This document shows, piece by piece, positions 1 to 7,450 of a stretch of 22,230 nt of DNA. The DNA comes from DATFJZ01 sp034660495 (GTDB lineage: Bacteria > Desulfobacterota > Desulfobacteria > Desulfobacterales > Desulfobacteraceae), in NCBI GenBank assembly GCA_034660495.1, contig JAYEJJ010000065.1, positions 1 to 22,230 of the forward strand, read 5' to 3'. The position numbers and the translations under genes were made by a program. Position 1 is the first letter of the stretch. The number at the start of each line of letters is the position of its first letter. The notes beneath the pieces are model-generated. The model was given only the letters and a program-made list of their open reading frames with translations. It was not told the DNA's origin and ran no database searches.

Positions 1-57
1 ATATAAATAAATTCAAGTGGTTATAAAAGTTATGTTTGATGCCCAAAATCTATTGTT

Positions 58-122
58 AATATTCGGCTTAAAATTGATTTTTTAACCTATTGAAATAACA
101 ATAAAAAACCAAGTCGAATATT
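58..122. repeat. AT-rich inverted repeat, 12-nt arms
   Basis: The arms at 58-69 and 111-122 are reverse complements with one mismatch (a G:U pair in RNA) around a 41-nt AT-rich loop. There is no gene in 1-140 and no strong coding frame. The repeat could be a weak terminator of a gene to the left or the relic of a small element; the sequence does not decide which. Confidence 0.4.
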
Positions 123-140
123 TACATGAATTATTACTCC

Positions 141-188
141 GTTTACGTTTACGAGCACGAGCACGAGCACGAGCACGAGAACGAGCAC
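141..188. repeat. Hexamer tandem array (GTTTAC x2, GAGCAC x6)
   Basis: Eight hexamers lie in perfect register: two GTTTAC units at 141-152, then six GAGCAC-type units at 153-188, one of which is GAGAAC. All units end in AC, so the array reads as one degenerate 6-bp repeat. It directly precedes the hairpin series at 196-257. The unit length equals two codons, but no convincing gene runs through it. Confidence 0.8.
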
Positions 189-195
189 GTACAGG

Positions 196-257
196 ACGGG
201 TCTTGGACCCGTATCCGGACTTTCAGTCCTTAATTTCAACCCTCCGTCTTTAGACGG
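196..257. repeat. Three consecutive mini-hairpins (REP-like)
   Basis: Three perfect short stems follow each other. ACGGGTC pairs with GACCCGT around TTG (196-212), GGACT pairs with AGTCC around TTC (217-229), and CCGTCT pairs with AGACGG around TT (244-257). None is followed by a T-tract on the plus strand, so they are not ordinary terminators. Serial short hairpins of this kind resemble REP/RAYT-type or IS200/IS605-end palindromes. That is inference, and no transposase is present in the window. Confidence 0.6.
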
Positions 258-297
258 TGGTTGTTGAGATGAAATAACCGATTAAAAGCCCCCAACA

Positions 298-456
298 GTT
301 GTCTGTCAGGAATATTGAGAACCAAAGGAGATCAGACTTTTTGCCTTGCCAGGCGTTAAAAAAATCAAGCTGTTTGAGGACCAGTGGCCGCAGGTCGCTG
401 ATTTTTAGCCTGGCAAGGCAAAAAGTCCTACGACGTTCTCGTTCATGACAGACAAC
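298..456. repeat. Long imperfect palindrome upstream of iorB
   Basis: A nested inverted repeat spans about 160 bp. The outer 11-nt arms are 298-308 and 446-456, the middle 6-nt arms are 317-322 and 435-440, and the core 20-nt arms at 335-354 and 408-427 match perfectly. The innermost parts also show A-tract/T-tract complementarity. It ends about 58 bp before the iorB ATG. It may be a fold-back (MITE-like) insertion or a large RNA structure in the iorB leader. No coding function is seen. Confidence 0.8.
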
Positions 457-514
457 AGGTGGGGGCGGTGCTATTAATAAAAATTTGATGATCAAGTAAA
501 AGGAATTGAAACAT

Positions 515-1120
515 ATGGATACAACGAGATTGATTATTGTGGCAGTTGGAGGCCAGGGGAATCTGCTGGCATCAAAGGTACTTGGCGAGGCAGCACTGCT
601 TTCAAAGGTTCCTGTGCGGATGAGTGAGATCCACGGCATGGCCCAGCGGGGAGGGGTTGTTGAATCTTCTGTGGTGTTTGGAGATGCACAGAGCACCATT
701 ATTTCAGATGGGGAGGCTGATGTGCTGCTGGGCTTTGAGCCTTCAGAAACCCTGAGGGCGGTGAACCGCTGCAGTGGGGAAACAAAGGTGATCACCAACC
801 TTGCACCGCTGCCCCCTTTTACCGTTGCCATTGGTAAGGGGGTATATCCGGATATTGAAGAGATAAAACGGCTGATTCAGGAGAGAACAAAACGTCTGAC
901 AGCTTTTGATGCATTAAAACTGGCCAGGGAGGCCGGCAGCCCCATGACAATGAATATTGTCCTGCTGGGTGCCCTGGTTCAGTCCGATACCCTTTCCCTG
1001 CCCAGGCAAAATGTGGAACAGGCCATAAAAAAAAGAACCAAACCCCATTTTATTGACATGAATCTCAAGGCCTTTGATCTGGGATTCCACGCAGCTGCAG
1101 TGGCATCTGCATCTGCATAG
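515..1120 (+). CDS. iorB: Indolepyruvate:ferredoxin oxidoreductase, beta subunit
   Basis: This is the small gamma/beta-type subunit of 2-oxoacid:ferredoxin oxidoreductase, which with IorA oxidises aryl-pyruvates (indolepyruvate, phenylpyruvate) to aryl-acetyl-CoA and reduces ferredoxin in the cytoplasm. The protein is 201 aa, the usual length. It shows the N-terminal GGQGN motif at residues 12-16 and the typical SEIHGMAQRGG stretch just after it. The ATG at 515 is preferred over an in-frame TTG at 506, because the AAAAGG at 497-503 lies only two bases from the TTG. The paaK gene follows after 11 bp, a well-known pairing. Oddly, iorA, usually the gene immediately upstream, is not in the window: about 500 bp of repeats precede iorB. 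Family identification is firm from sequence; the substrate is inferred from the neighbour. Confidence 0.93.
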   Translation: MDTTRLIIVAVGGQGNLLASKVLGEAALLSKVPVRMSEIHGMAQRGGVVESSVVFGDAQSTIISDGEADVLLGFEPSETLRAVNRCSGETKVITNLAPLPPFTVAIGKGVYPDIEEIKRLIQERTKRLTAFDALKLAREAGSPMTMNIVLLGALVQSDTLSLPRQNVEQAIKKRTKPHFIDMNLKAFDLGFHAAAVASASA

Positions 1121-1131
1121 GGAGAACTCTC

Positions 1132-2436
1132 ATGGCCTGGAACAGTGAATTTGAGTGTATGCCCCTTGAACAGCTGAGGGCATTTCAATTGGAAAAGCTT
1201 AAGAAGACTGTTGCATGGGTTATGGAAAGGGTGCCTTTTTACAGGCAGAGATTTCTTGATGCCGGGCTTGATGCCTCATGCATTGGGGAGTTAAAGGATC
1301 TTGCCCGGTTTCCCTTTACTGTCAAAAATGATTTAAGGGACAATTATCCGTTTCACCTCTATGCCGTTCCCATGGAAGAAGTGGTAAGAATCCATGCGTC
1401 CTCGGGAACAACAGGCAAACCGGTTACCTCTCCCTATACCGAAGAGGATGTGGTCCAGTGGACAGAATGTGTCACCCGGAGCCTGAAAGCTTACGGGGTA
1501 TGCAGACAGGATGTGGTTCACAACGCCTATGCACATGGTTTGTTTACAGGCGGTTTCGGCCTGCACCAGGCAATTTCAAGGATAGGCTGCACAAGTATTC
1601 CCGCAGGAACGGGTGCCACAGAACGTCAGGTAAATCTGATCAGGGATTTTAAAGCCACGGTTCTTTGCTGCACGCCTTCCTATGCCCTGACAATTGCTGA
1701 AAAAGCCTGGGAAATGGGGGTTGATATAAAAAATTTGCCCTTGAGAATCGGTATTTTCGGTGCCGAGCCCTGGAGCATTGAGATGCGAAGTGCCATTGAA
1801 CGCCGCATGGGTATTAAGGCAATGGATATTTACGGGCTGACAGAGCTGTGCGGTCCCGGCATTTCCTATGAGTGCCGGTTTCAGAACGGCGCCCATATCA
1901 ACGAAGATCATTTTATTGCAGAAATCGTTGACCCTGCCACTTTGGAGCCCCTGCCCCCGGGTGAAAAGGGCGAACTCGTCCTGACCTCGATCCAGCGCAG
2001 GGCAATGCCCCTTATCCGGTACCGCACAAAGGATATTACCCGCCTTGTAAGGGATAAATGCGCCTGCAGCAGAACCTTTGCCAGAATGGATCGGATTTCC
2101 GGAAGAACCGATGATATGCTGATCATCAGCGGGGTGAATGTGTTTCCCTCCCAGATTGAAGCGCTGCTGCTTGATATGCCTGAACTGGAACCTCAGTACC
2201 GGCTGGTGATCCGCAAGCGGGGATACCTGGACAAATTGTCGGTTCAGGTTGAAGCCGTGCCCGGGATTTATGAAAAAGGCAGGGAGAAAAGATATGAAAT
2301 AGAAGCAAAGGTGATGTCTCATATAAGGGGGATTATGGGCATCCGGGTAAGTGTTGACGTGGTTGCCCCTAAATCCATTGAACGGAGTGAAGGAAAAGCC
2401 CTGCGTGTCGTGGATAAGCGGCCTGTCCTGTTTTAA
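1132..2436 (+). CDS. paaK: Phenylacetate-CoA ligase (AMP-forming)
   Basis: Adenylate-forming enzyme that activates phenylacetate or related aryl acids to the CoA thioester with ATP. The protein is 434 aa, standard for the PaaK family. The nucleotide-binding loop SSGTTGKP is at residues 90-97, YGLTEL at 234-239, and the hinge/C-terminal motif GRTDDMLIISGVNVFPSQIE at 324-343. The start ATG has a GGGAG site 7 bp upstream. The gene lies 11 bp after iorB, so the two are very probably co-transcribed. Together they link aromatic amino-acid-derived keto acids or acids to aryl-acetyl-CoA. The direction in vivo (activation of imported acids, or ATP yield by the reverse reaction) cannot be read from sequence. 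The TAA overlaps the TAA of the convergent receiver gene, leaving no room for a terminator. Confidence 0.94.
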   Translation: MAWNSEFECMPLEQLRAFQLEKLKKTVAWVMERVPFYRQRFLDAGLDASCIGELKDLARFPFTVKNDLRDNYPFHLYAVPMEEVVRIHASSGTTGKPVTSPYTEEDVVQWTECVTRSLKAYGVCRQDVVHNAYAHGLFTGGFGLHQAISRIGCTSIPAGTGATERQVNLIRDFKATVLCCTPSYALTIAEKAWEMGVDIKNLPLRIGIFGAEPWSIEMRSAIERRMGIKAMDIYGLTELCGPGISYECRFQNGAHINEDHFIAEIVDPATLEPLPPGEKGELVLTSIQRRAMPLIRYRTKDITRLVRDKCACSRTFARMDRISGRTDDMLIISGVNVFPSQIEALLLDMPELEPQYRLVIRKRGYLDKLSVQVEAVPGIYEKGREKRYEIEAKVMSHIRGIMGIRVSVDVVAPKSIERSEGKALRVVDKRPVLF

Positions 2437-2990
2437 ATGCCTTTGTCAATGATATTTCTGTTGGATTTAAGACGTTCCTGAATCCCCCTGCCGATCAGGG
2501 AGGTGCGGTTGAAATCGGACCAGAATTGTTTGTCGTTTTCCTGCCAGTTCCTGCCGAATCTTTTGTCAAAGTAGCTGCCAAGCCGGTTAAAGAGGATTTT
2601 CCATGTGGGTCTGCCAAGGGCGTGGGCGCTGAGAATTTCATCTAAAAGCGTATCAAGGTCTGTCAGCGACTCCTTTGGCAGATAGGAAATAGCCCCCCTG
2701 CGTATGGATTCCATAAGGGATTCAGGGTTCATGGCATGGGCGGTGAGCATGACACAGGGGATCCCCCGCTGAACAGCTTCCTCAAGAAGTTTCATGCCGT
2801 TTACCCCCATGATATCCAGAATGGCCAGGTCATATTTTATGGACTGTATTTTTTCCGAAGCTGTTTCATAATTCTTTGCAAAATCAAGCCTTGCCTCGCT
2901 GAGTATGTCTTCAATGGATTCAAGAATATCTGCTTCATCATCAACAGCAAGAATATGTTTGCCTGCAAGGATGGATTGAGATTCAGTCAT
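2433..2990 (-). CDS. Stand-alone response regulator receiver protein
   Basis: Receiver (CheY-like) domain in residues 10-118: acidic pair D17/D18, phospho-acceptor D59 in LAILD, the conserved T83, and K106 in YLPKE. The remaining ~65 residues are basic and aromatic (…LFNRLGSYFDKRFG…W…FW…) and do not resemble a helix-turn-helix, GGDEF, or AAA+ output domain, so it probably acts by protein contact. The ATG at 2990 (185 aa) has AAAGGG upstream; a start 12 codons earlier has no ribosome site. It is the last gene of the TRAP/kinase cluster, 48 bp after the second kinase, which is its likely phosphodonor. Its stop overlaps that of paaK on the other strand. The receiver call is certain; the tail function is unknown. 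Confidence 0.9.
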   Translation of the reverse strand: MTESQSILAGKHILAVDDEADILESIEDILSEARLDFAKNYETASEKIQSIKYDLAILDIMGVNGMKLLEEAVQRGIPCVMLTAHAMNPESLMESIRRGAISYLPKESLTDLDTLLDEILSAHALGRPTWKILFNRLGSYFDKRFGRNWQENDKQFWSDFNRTSLIGRGIQERLKSNRNIIDKGI

Positions 2991-3038
2991 GGTATTTCCC
3001 TTTAAGATTTTATTGTGGTTTGACATAAAGGTTTTTTG

Positions 3039-3842
3039 TCATGGCGCTGTCCTGGCAGGCAGTGTTACCCTGAACAGGGCGCCTGAATGTTTACTGGCCA
3101 GTATTTCAATATCCCCTTTCAGCTGTTTTGCAAGTATATACGATCCGGCAAGGCCCAGGCCGTGGCCCGGCCGGTTGGCAATGGGATCTGTTTTGATCTG
3201 TTTGTATCTTTCAAACACGGATTTGTGGTTTTCCGGTGCAATGCCCGGACCGTCATCACCAATTTCAAATATTAAAAAATCGTTTTTAATATCAAGGCTG
3301 ATGTCAACTCTGTTTTTTCTGTAGGTAAAGGCATTTTTGATCAGATTGCCTGTTATCTGCCTGAGTTTTACAGGGTCCTGGTAAATGCTCTGATTCCAGG
3401 CTGTTTCAGATATGATTAAAAAAATACTGTTTTTTTCCAGAAGACTCAGTATGCTTTCAACCCGGGTCAGAGGATAAATTTCATTGAACAATTCATTGGA
3501 AACCGCCTCTATGGAATCAATCAGTGATGAAAACACCGCGTTCCCCGGAATAAAATCGGTAAAGGAAAACACAGCTTCTTCGCTTCTTCCAATTTCAAGA
3601 AGGGTATGGACCATTTCCCGTGCTCTGATTGTATTTTTAAGGGATCTATTCAGGGTTCTGGACTGCCTGGGGGACAGTCTGCCGAATTTTTCCTGTTTTT
3701 TGAGCAGGGTTCTAACCCCTGTCTCAATGATGGACAAAGGGGTTTTTAATTCGTGAATGAGAAATTCAATGTCCAGATCTCTGAAAAAATGATCCGGGAC
3801 CTCAGCCTTTTCCTTTTTTTTGTCTCTGGAGAGAAAATTCAT
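3039..3842 (-). CDS. Sensor-less soluble histidine kinase
   Basis: The 267-aa protein begins almost directly with the HisKA dimerisation/phosphoacceptor helix: H-box HELKTPLSII with H30. The HATPase_c domain follows: N-box with N166/N170, G1 box DDGPGIAP at 196-203, and G2 box GHGLGLAG at 226-233. There is no membrane segment, PAS or GAF domain, so it must receive its signal from a partner. Its ATG overlaps the TGA of the upstream GAF kinase by 4 bp (ATGA), and the GGAGG that serves it lies inside the 3' end of that gene, so translation is likely coupled. The receiver gene follows. The two kinases may work as a pair (heterodimer or relay); that is inference from the overlap. Confidence 0.9.
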   Translation of the reverse strand: MNFLSRDKKKEKAEVPDHFFRDLDIEFLIHELKTPLSIIETGVRTLLKKQEKFGRLSPRQSRTLNRSLKNTIRAREMVHTLLEIGRSEEAVFSFTDFIPGNAVFSSLIDSIEAVSNELFNEIYPLTRVESILSLLEKNSIFLIISETAWNQSIYQDPVKLRQITGNLIKNAFTYRKNRVDISLDIKNDFLIFEIGDDGPGIAPENHKSVFERYKQIKTDPIANRPGHGLGLAGSYILAKQLKGDIEILASKHSGALFRVTLPARTAP

Positions 3843-5368
3843 TTGATTTCCTCCTCCTCACCCTGTAGCCGTATTACGGCCTGGGGAAAGGAAACACACA
3901 CCTCTGTTCCACCGGTTGTGGTGCAGTCCTTGAGCGTGCTGCATTTTTCGCATTTGATGATATTACCCGGACAGCTGAAATCATTTTCAACAATATAGGG
4001 ACACCGTGTGGAGTTTATAGTGATTTTAAAATTAAATTGTTCTGAAAATATTTTCATCCTTAAAAGATCAAAGCCCTTTCCACCGGCACCAAAGGCATAG
4101 GGTCTGCCCGAGGCATAGGAGGAGGTTTCATAGGCTGTAAAATAATTTTCAAAAATAAATTTGAGATTTTCCTTTGTGATACCAGTGCCGGTATCTCGTA
4201 CAATCAGTAAAATCCTGTCTTTTTCCTTTCTGATGATGACATGGATCTCTCCCCTGTCCGGGGTATTTTCAACGCTGTTTCGGATGAGTCCTTCAAAAAT
4301 TTTCATGAGCACTTCCCGGGGAATCCTTATTGCAGGTACGGGGTCAATTTTTTTTACAATTCTGCATTCTCTGTCGGCAAATCTGAACCCGATTGTTTTT
4401 AATGCGTCCTGAATAAATTTGTCGAGCTGAATGTTTTCAAAGACCACCTGACGGGGACCGAACAATTCCTTTATTTCTGTTTTAATGCGCTTTAAAACTT
4501 CCCTGCCGCCCATTTCCTTTGTTATAAGCACCTCAAGCTGATCCTTGCACGCATCAAACAATTTTGTCAGGACATGGTAAATGGTATAGTCTTTTTTTCT
4601 TAAAAGATCCTCTATCTCGTACTGCATCTCGAGCAGACGCTGGATATTTCGTTCTGCCCGCTGCAGCACCCTTGCCATATTGTCTGTATCCCCTTTTTCA
4701 AGTTTTGTTTCAATGATTTCAAGGGATGCGGCCAGCACAGAAACCGGGGTTTTCAATTCATGGGAAAGATGGTGAATAACCCGGTCCTTGGCACGGTTAA
4801 GGCTTTTTACCTCATTGTAGGATTTTGTAAGGGCCTGGTTTATCCTGGCGTTTTCCACAGGATGGGCAACGGTATCAGCAATAGCCGATAAAAGTTCCAC
4901 GTCCTGATGATTAAACGGGGCATCCTGTTTGTTAAAGGCCGACAGGACACCGATGATTCGGTTGTGTACCCGCATGGGCACATCCAGCATGTTGGAGATC
5001 TGACAGCCTGATTTTGACTCAAAATGCGCTAAAGCCTGCCTGTTAAGTGATTTTTCTGTTGTGATCCGAGGCTCACCTGTTTTTATCACAGCCCCTGCAG
5101 GACCCTGGTCTGCAGGAAACCGGATCTGTTTGATTTTTTTTTCTATTTTTGGGTCATAAAATGCAGCTGCGCTGAAATAAAATTCCTCTTCCCCTTCATC
5201 CAGCAATAGAACGGCAGATCCTTTAATATTGATAAATTTAAGGATTTCCCGGGTCGTAAAATTCAAAAGCGCATCTGTATCAGGATAGAGGTGGAGGGAC
5301 TGGGCCAGATTGAAGAGCGCCTTGTAGTTTTTTACTGGAATTTCATTGCCAAATCGGGGTGTTTCCAT
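3839..5368 (-). CDS. GAF-domain histidine kinase with Cys-rich tail
   Basis: Soluble sensor kinase of 509 aa. It has a GAF domain at about residues 15-180, then HisKA with H203 in HHLSHELKTPVSVL. An extended helical stretch (about 255-310) separates this from HATPase_c, which shows N364 in the N-box and a DTGTGI G1 box at 392-397. The glycine-rich lid sits at about 427-433. After the lid comes an unusual cluster, C456, C466, C473, C476, C482 and C491, before the last beta strand; it could bind Zn or an Fe-S cluster or sense redox. No membrane segment is visible. It lies 81 bp downstream of dctM on the same strand and overlaps the next kinase by 4 bp. The ribosome site before the ATG is weak. 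Kinase identity is firm; ligand and metal are unknown. Confidence 0.92.
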   Translation of the reverse strand: METPRFGNEIPVKNYKALFNLAQSLHLYPDTDALLNFTTREILKFINIKGSAVLLLDEGEEEFYFSAAAFYDPKIEKKIKQIRFPADQGPAGAVIKTGEPRITTEKSLNRQALAHFESKSGCQISNMLDVPMRVHNRIIGVLSAFNKQDAPFNHQDVELLSAIADTVAHPVENARINQALTKSYNEVKSLNRAKDRVIHHLSHELKTPVSVLAASLEIIETKLEKGDTDNMARVLQRAERNIQRLLEMQYEIEDLLRKKDYTIYHVLTKLFDACKDQLEVLITKEMGGREVLKRIKTEIKELFGPRQVVFENIQLDKFIQDALKTIGFRFADRECRIVKKIDPVPAIRIPREVLMKIFEGLIRNSVENTPDRGEIHVIIRKEKDRILLIVRDTGTGITKENLKFIFENYFTAYETSSYASGRPYAFGAGGKGFDLLRMKIFSEQFNFKITINSTRCPYIVENDFSCPGNIIKCEKCSTLKDCTTTGGTEVCVSFPQAVIRLQGEEEEIK

Positions 5369-5449
5369 GTCAGAGATCCATTCCCAATGGGGGTGTCCTG
5401 TTAAAAAGAGGATTGAAAAAAAGTCAGTTTAATCACGGCTGAGCCCCTC

Positions 5450-6745
5450 TCATGGGATAAGCCCGATTATTTTCGGGAAAAAAAGAGCGATACCCGGGAC
5501 ATATGTGATCAATAGCAGTACAGCAATTTGAATGGCAATAAAGGGGACCACAGCCCGGGATACATAGATGATATCCCGTTCCGCAATGGCCCCTGTGATA
5601 TACAGACTTACCCCCATGGGAGGGGTGCAGTACCCAATGGCAAGGTTGATGGTCATGATCAGACCAAAGTGGAGCGGGTCGATGTTATAGGCGCTGAGCA
5701 TGGGCAGAAAAACCGGTCCCAGTATCATGGTGGCGGATATGATATCCATGAACATGCCCACAACTAGCAGCAGGATATTCATGGCCAGCAGAAAAATCAC
5801 CGGAGAATCAATGGCCATAAGAACGGCGCTGGTAATGCGTCCGGGCAGGTTTTCCATGGTCAGGTATCTTCCAAAGCAAGTGGCCCCGGCCACAATGATG
5901 AGAAGGGTGGCAGAGGTAACAGCCGAGGACACCGTTATCTCTTTAACATCAGAGAATTTAATGGATCTGTGAATAACCAATTCCACAAAAAAAGCATACA
6001 CACAGGCCACAACAGCTGCTTCATTGGCTGTAAACGCCCCGGAAAAAATACCCCCGAATATGATGACAGGCAGCATCAGGGACCAGAACCCCTCCTTAAG
6101 CACCTCCATGGTTTCCCTGAGACTGGGAGGGAGCTGCCTGACAACGGTTTCGTTTTTTCTGAAATAAAAAAAAGTATAGATGCATACACCGAACATAATA
6201 AGGGCACCGGGTATGAACCCGGTTGCAAAAAGTCCCTTAAGGGATACATTGCTGATCATGCTGTACAGGATCATGCCGATGCTCGGGGGAATGATGACCC
6301 CCAGGTTGGGGGAGGTGGTCATCACCCCCAGGGTATATTTTTCCGGATACCCGTTTTCAATCAGCGCCGGGATCATGAAACCGCCCAGGGCCACCACCGT
6401 TGCCACAGTAGATCCTGAAATGGCGCCGAAAAGGCCGCAGGCCAGTACGCCTGCCATGCCAAGTCCCCCGGGAAGCCAGCTGACCAGGGAATTGGCCAGT
6501 TTGATGAGTTTTTCCACAATGGATCCGGCGGTCATGATATTTCCGCAGAGAATAAAAAACAGCACCACCACCAGGGCAAAATTATCAAGACTTTTAAAAA
6601 GGGACTGTACCAGCATGAGGACAGGGATGTCTGTAAAAAGAAGAAACCCTGACACGGCAGTGAAGAACAGACAGAGAAAAACCGGGATGTTTGTGGCCAT
6701 ACTGCCCAGAAGAATGAGCAGGATGATAATATCATTTGACTCCAT
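5450..6745 (-). CDS. dctM: TRAP transporter large permease, DctM type
   Basis: Large integral membrane subunit (431 aa, about 12 hydrophobic segments) of a tripartite ATP-independent periplasmic transporter. It drives Na+- or H+-coupled uptake of an organic acid in the inner membrane. Typical DctM signatures are visible: the GGFMIPALIENGYP segment followed by TTSPNLGVIIPPSIGMILY, and near the C-terminus NLAIGYCTPPMGVSLYI. The ATG has GGGAG 8 bp upstream. It follows dctQ after a 94-bp spacer that contains an 85-bp fold-back repeat. Two histidine kinases and a receiver lie downstream on the same strand. The substrate cannot be told from sequence. Confidence 0.95.
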   Translation of the reverse strand: MESNDIIILLILLGSMATNIPVFLCLFFTAVSGFLLFTDIPVLMLVQSLFKSLDNFALVVVLFFILCGNIMTAGSIVEKLIKLANSLVSWLPGGLGMAGVLACGLFGAISGSTVATVVALGGFMIPALIENGYPEKYTLGVMTTSPNLGVIIPPSIGMILYSMISNVSLKGLFATGFIPGALIMFGVCIYTFFYFRKNETVVRQLPPSLRETMEVLKEGFWSLMLPVIIFGGIFSGAFTANEAAVVACVYAFFVELVIHRSIKFSDVKEITVSSAVTSATLLIIVAGATCFGRYLTMENLPGRITSAVLMAIDSPVIFLLAMNILLLVVGMFMDIISATMILGPVFLPMLSAYNIDPLHFGLIMTINLAIGYCTPPMGVSLYITGAIAERDIIYVSRAVVPFIAIQIAVLLLITYVPGIALFFPKIIGLIP

Positions 6746-6760
6746 TTAAAAAACTCCCAG

Positions 6761-6845
6761 CTATAGATGTTCGCAAGTGAACTGATACCAATTTTACCAT
6801 TATTATATAAGTGGAAGGACTCAATCCATATGCGAAGATCTATAG
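6761..6845. repeat. 85-bp fold-back element between dctQ and dctM
   Basis: Terminal inverted repeats of 15 nt (6761-6775 and 6831-6845), of the form CTATAGATSTTCGCA, match with one mismatch and enclose a 55-nt AT-rich interior without a gene. The right end overlaps the dctQ stop codon. The compact symmetric form suggests a MITE-like insertion, or alternatively an mRNA processing hairpin within the TRAP transcript. Confidence 0.65.
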
Positions 6846-7346
6846 TTTAGGTTGGGGCTTAAAGAATTGCTCCGTAAAATCAGTCCACATAATGTGCACG
6901 GTTCGAAATATCATCATGGTGCCGGACAACGGCAGGATAGCGTAGAGATATGACCATGGGATCTTGAGAATAATGGTTGTCTGTCCCGTCATCATCTGGA
7001 TTTCCATCATTTTCCAGCCATAATAAATCATCATGCACGAAAAGAGGATGACCACAATATTGCCAAAAAAGGCAAAGGGGGTTTTCAGTCCTGGAAAAAT
7101 CTGAACCAGCGCATCTATTTTGATCATGGATCTGTTTCTTATGGCCAGGCTGCATCCAATAAAGGTGGTAAACGTGATGACTTCCCTGACAAGCTCTTCA
7201 GACCAGGCAAGGGAATAGTTAAATCCGTATCTGAGGACCACATTGGCAAACAGGGACAGCAGGGCTGCCATGACAGTTAAAAAGAGCGACCATTCTTCAA
7301 AACACAAAAGATATTTATCCGTTCTGCGCATGAGTTTTCCAAGCAT
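6840..7346 (-). CDS. dctQ: TRAP transporter small permease, DctQ type
   Basis: Small membrane subunit (168 aa, four hydrophobic segments) that bridges the binding protein and the large permease. It shows the DctQ signature around WSEELVREVITFTTFIGCSLAIRNRSMIKID, with the charged pair after the second membrane segment. The start at 7346 is chosen because AGGGAG lies 5 bp upstream. An open frame continues 58 codons further upstream, but that part reads through the hairpin and fold-back repeat at 7409-7590 and looks non-coding. It lies between dctP and dctM. The 3' end overlaps the arm of the 85-bp inverted repeat by six bases. Confidence 0.93.
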   Translation of the reverse strand: MLGKLMRRTDKYLLCFEEWSLFLTVMAALLSLFANVVLRYGFNYSLAWSEELVREVITFTTFIGCSLAIRNRSMIKIDALVQIFPGLKTPFAFFGNIVVILFSCMMIYYGWKMMEIQMMTGQTTIILKIPWSYLYAILPLSGTMMIFRTVHIMWTDFTEQFFKPQPKL

Positions 7347-7408
7347 AAATACTCCCTGATTTTTCTGGGTTGGACAGCCAGGCCCCCGGTTCTGTAAAAA
7401 TCGGGTTT

Positions 7409-7439
7409 GCAGACGGCAGCCTGAAACGCTGCCGTTTGC
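7409..7439. repeat. Strong hairpin in the dctP-dctQ spacer
   Basis: Arms of 12 nt at 7409-7420 and 7428-7439 pair with one mismatch around a 7-nt loop, with a GC-rich core (ACGGCAGC/GCTGCCGT). It lies between the fold-back repeat and the dctQ ribosome site. In the transcription direction it has no immediate T-tract, so it may act as an RNA stabiliser or pause rather than a full terminator. Confidence 0.6.
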
Positions 7440-7450
7440 CTGTCTATTCC

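Noticed and set aside
250..831. Minus-strand open frame of 193 codons over the iorB start
   Set aside because: It runs through the palindrome and antisense to iorB with no recognisable domain.
1576..2322. Long open frame on the minus strand inside paaK (248 codons)
   Set aside because: It lies wholly antisense to a clear PaaK gene, its translation is rich in His, Gln and Pro without domain pattern, and no ribosome site is seen.
6180..6749. Plus-strand open frame of 189 codons inside dctM
   Set aside because: Antisense shadow of a well-supported membrane protein gene; its Met/Arg/Pro-rich content is typical of reversed hydrophobic coding sequence.
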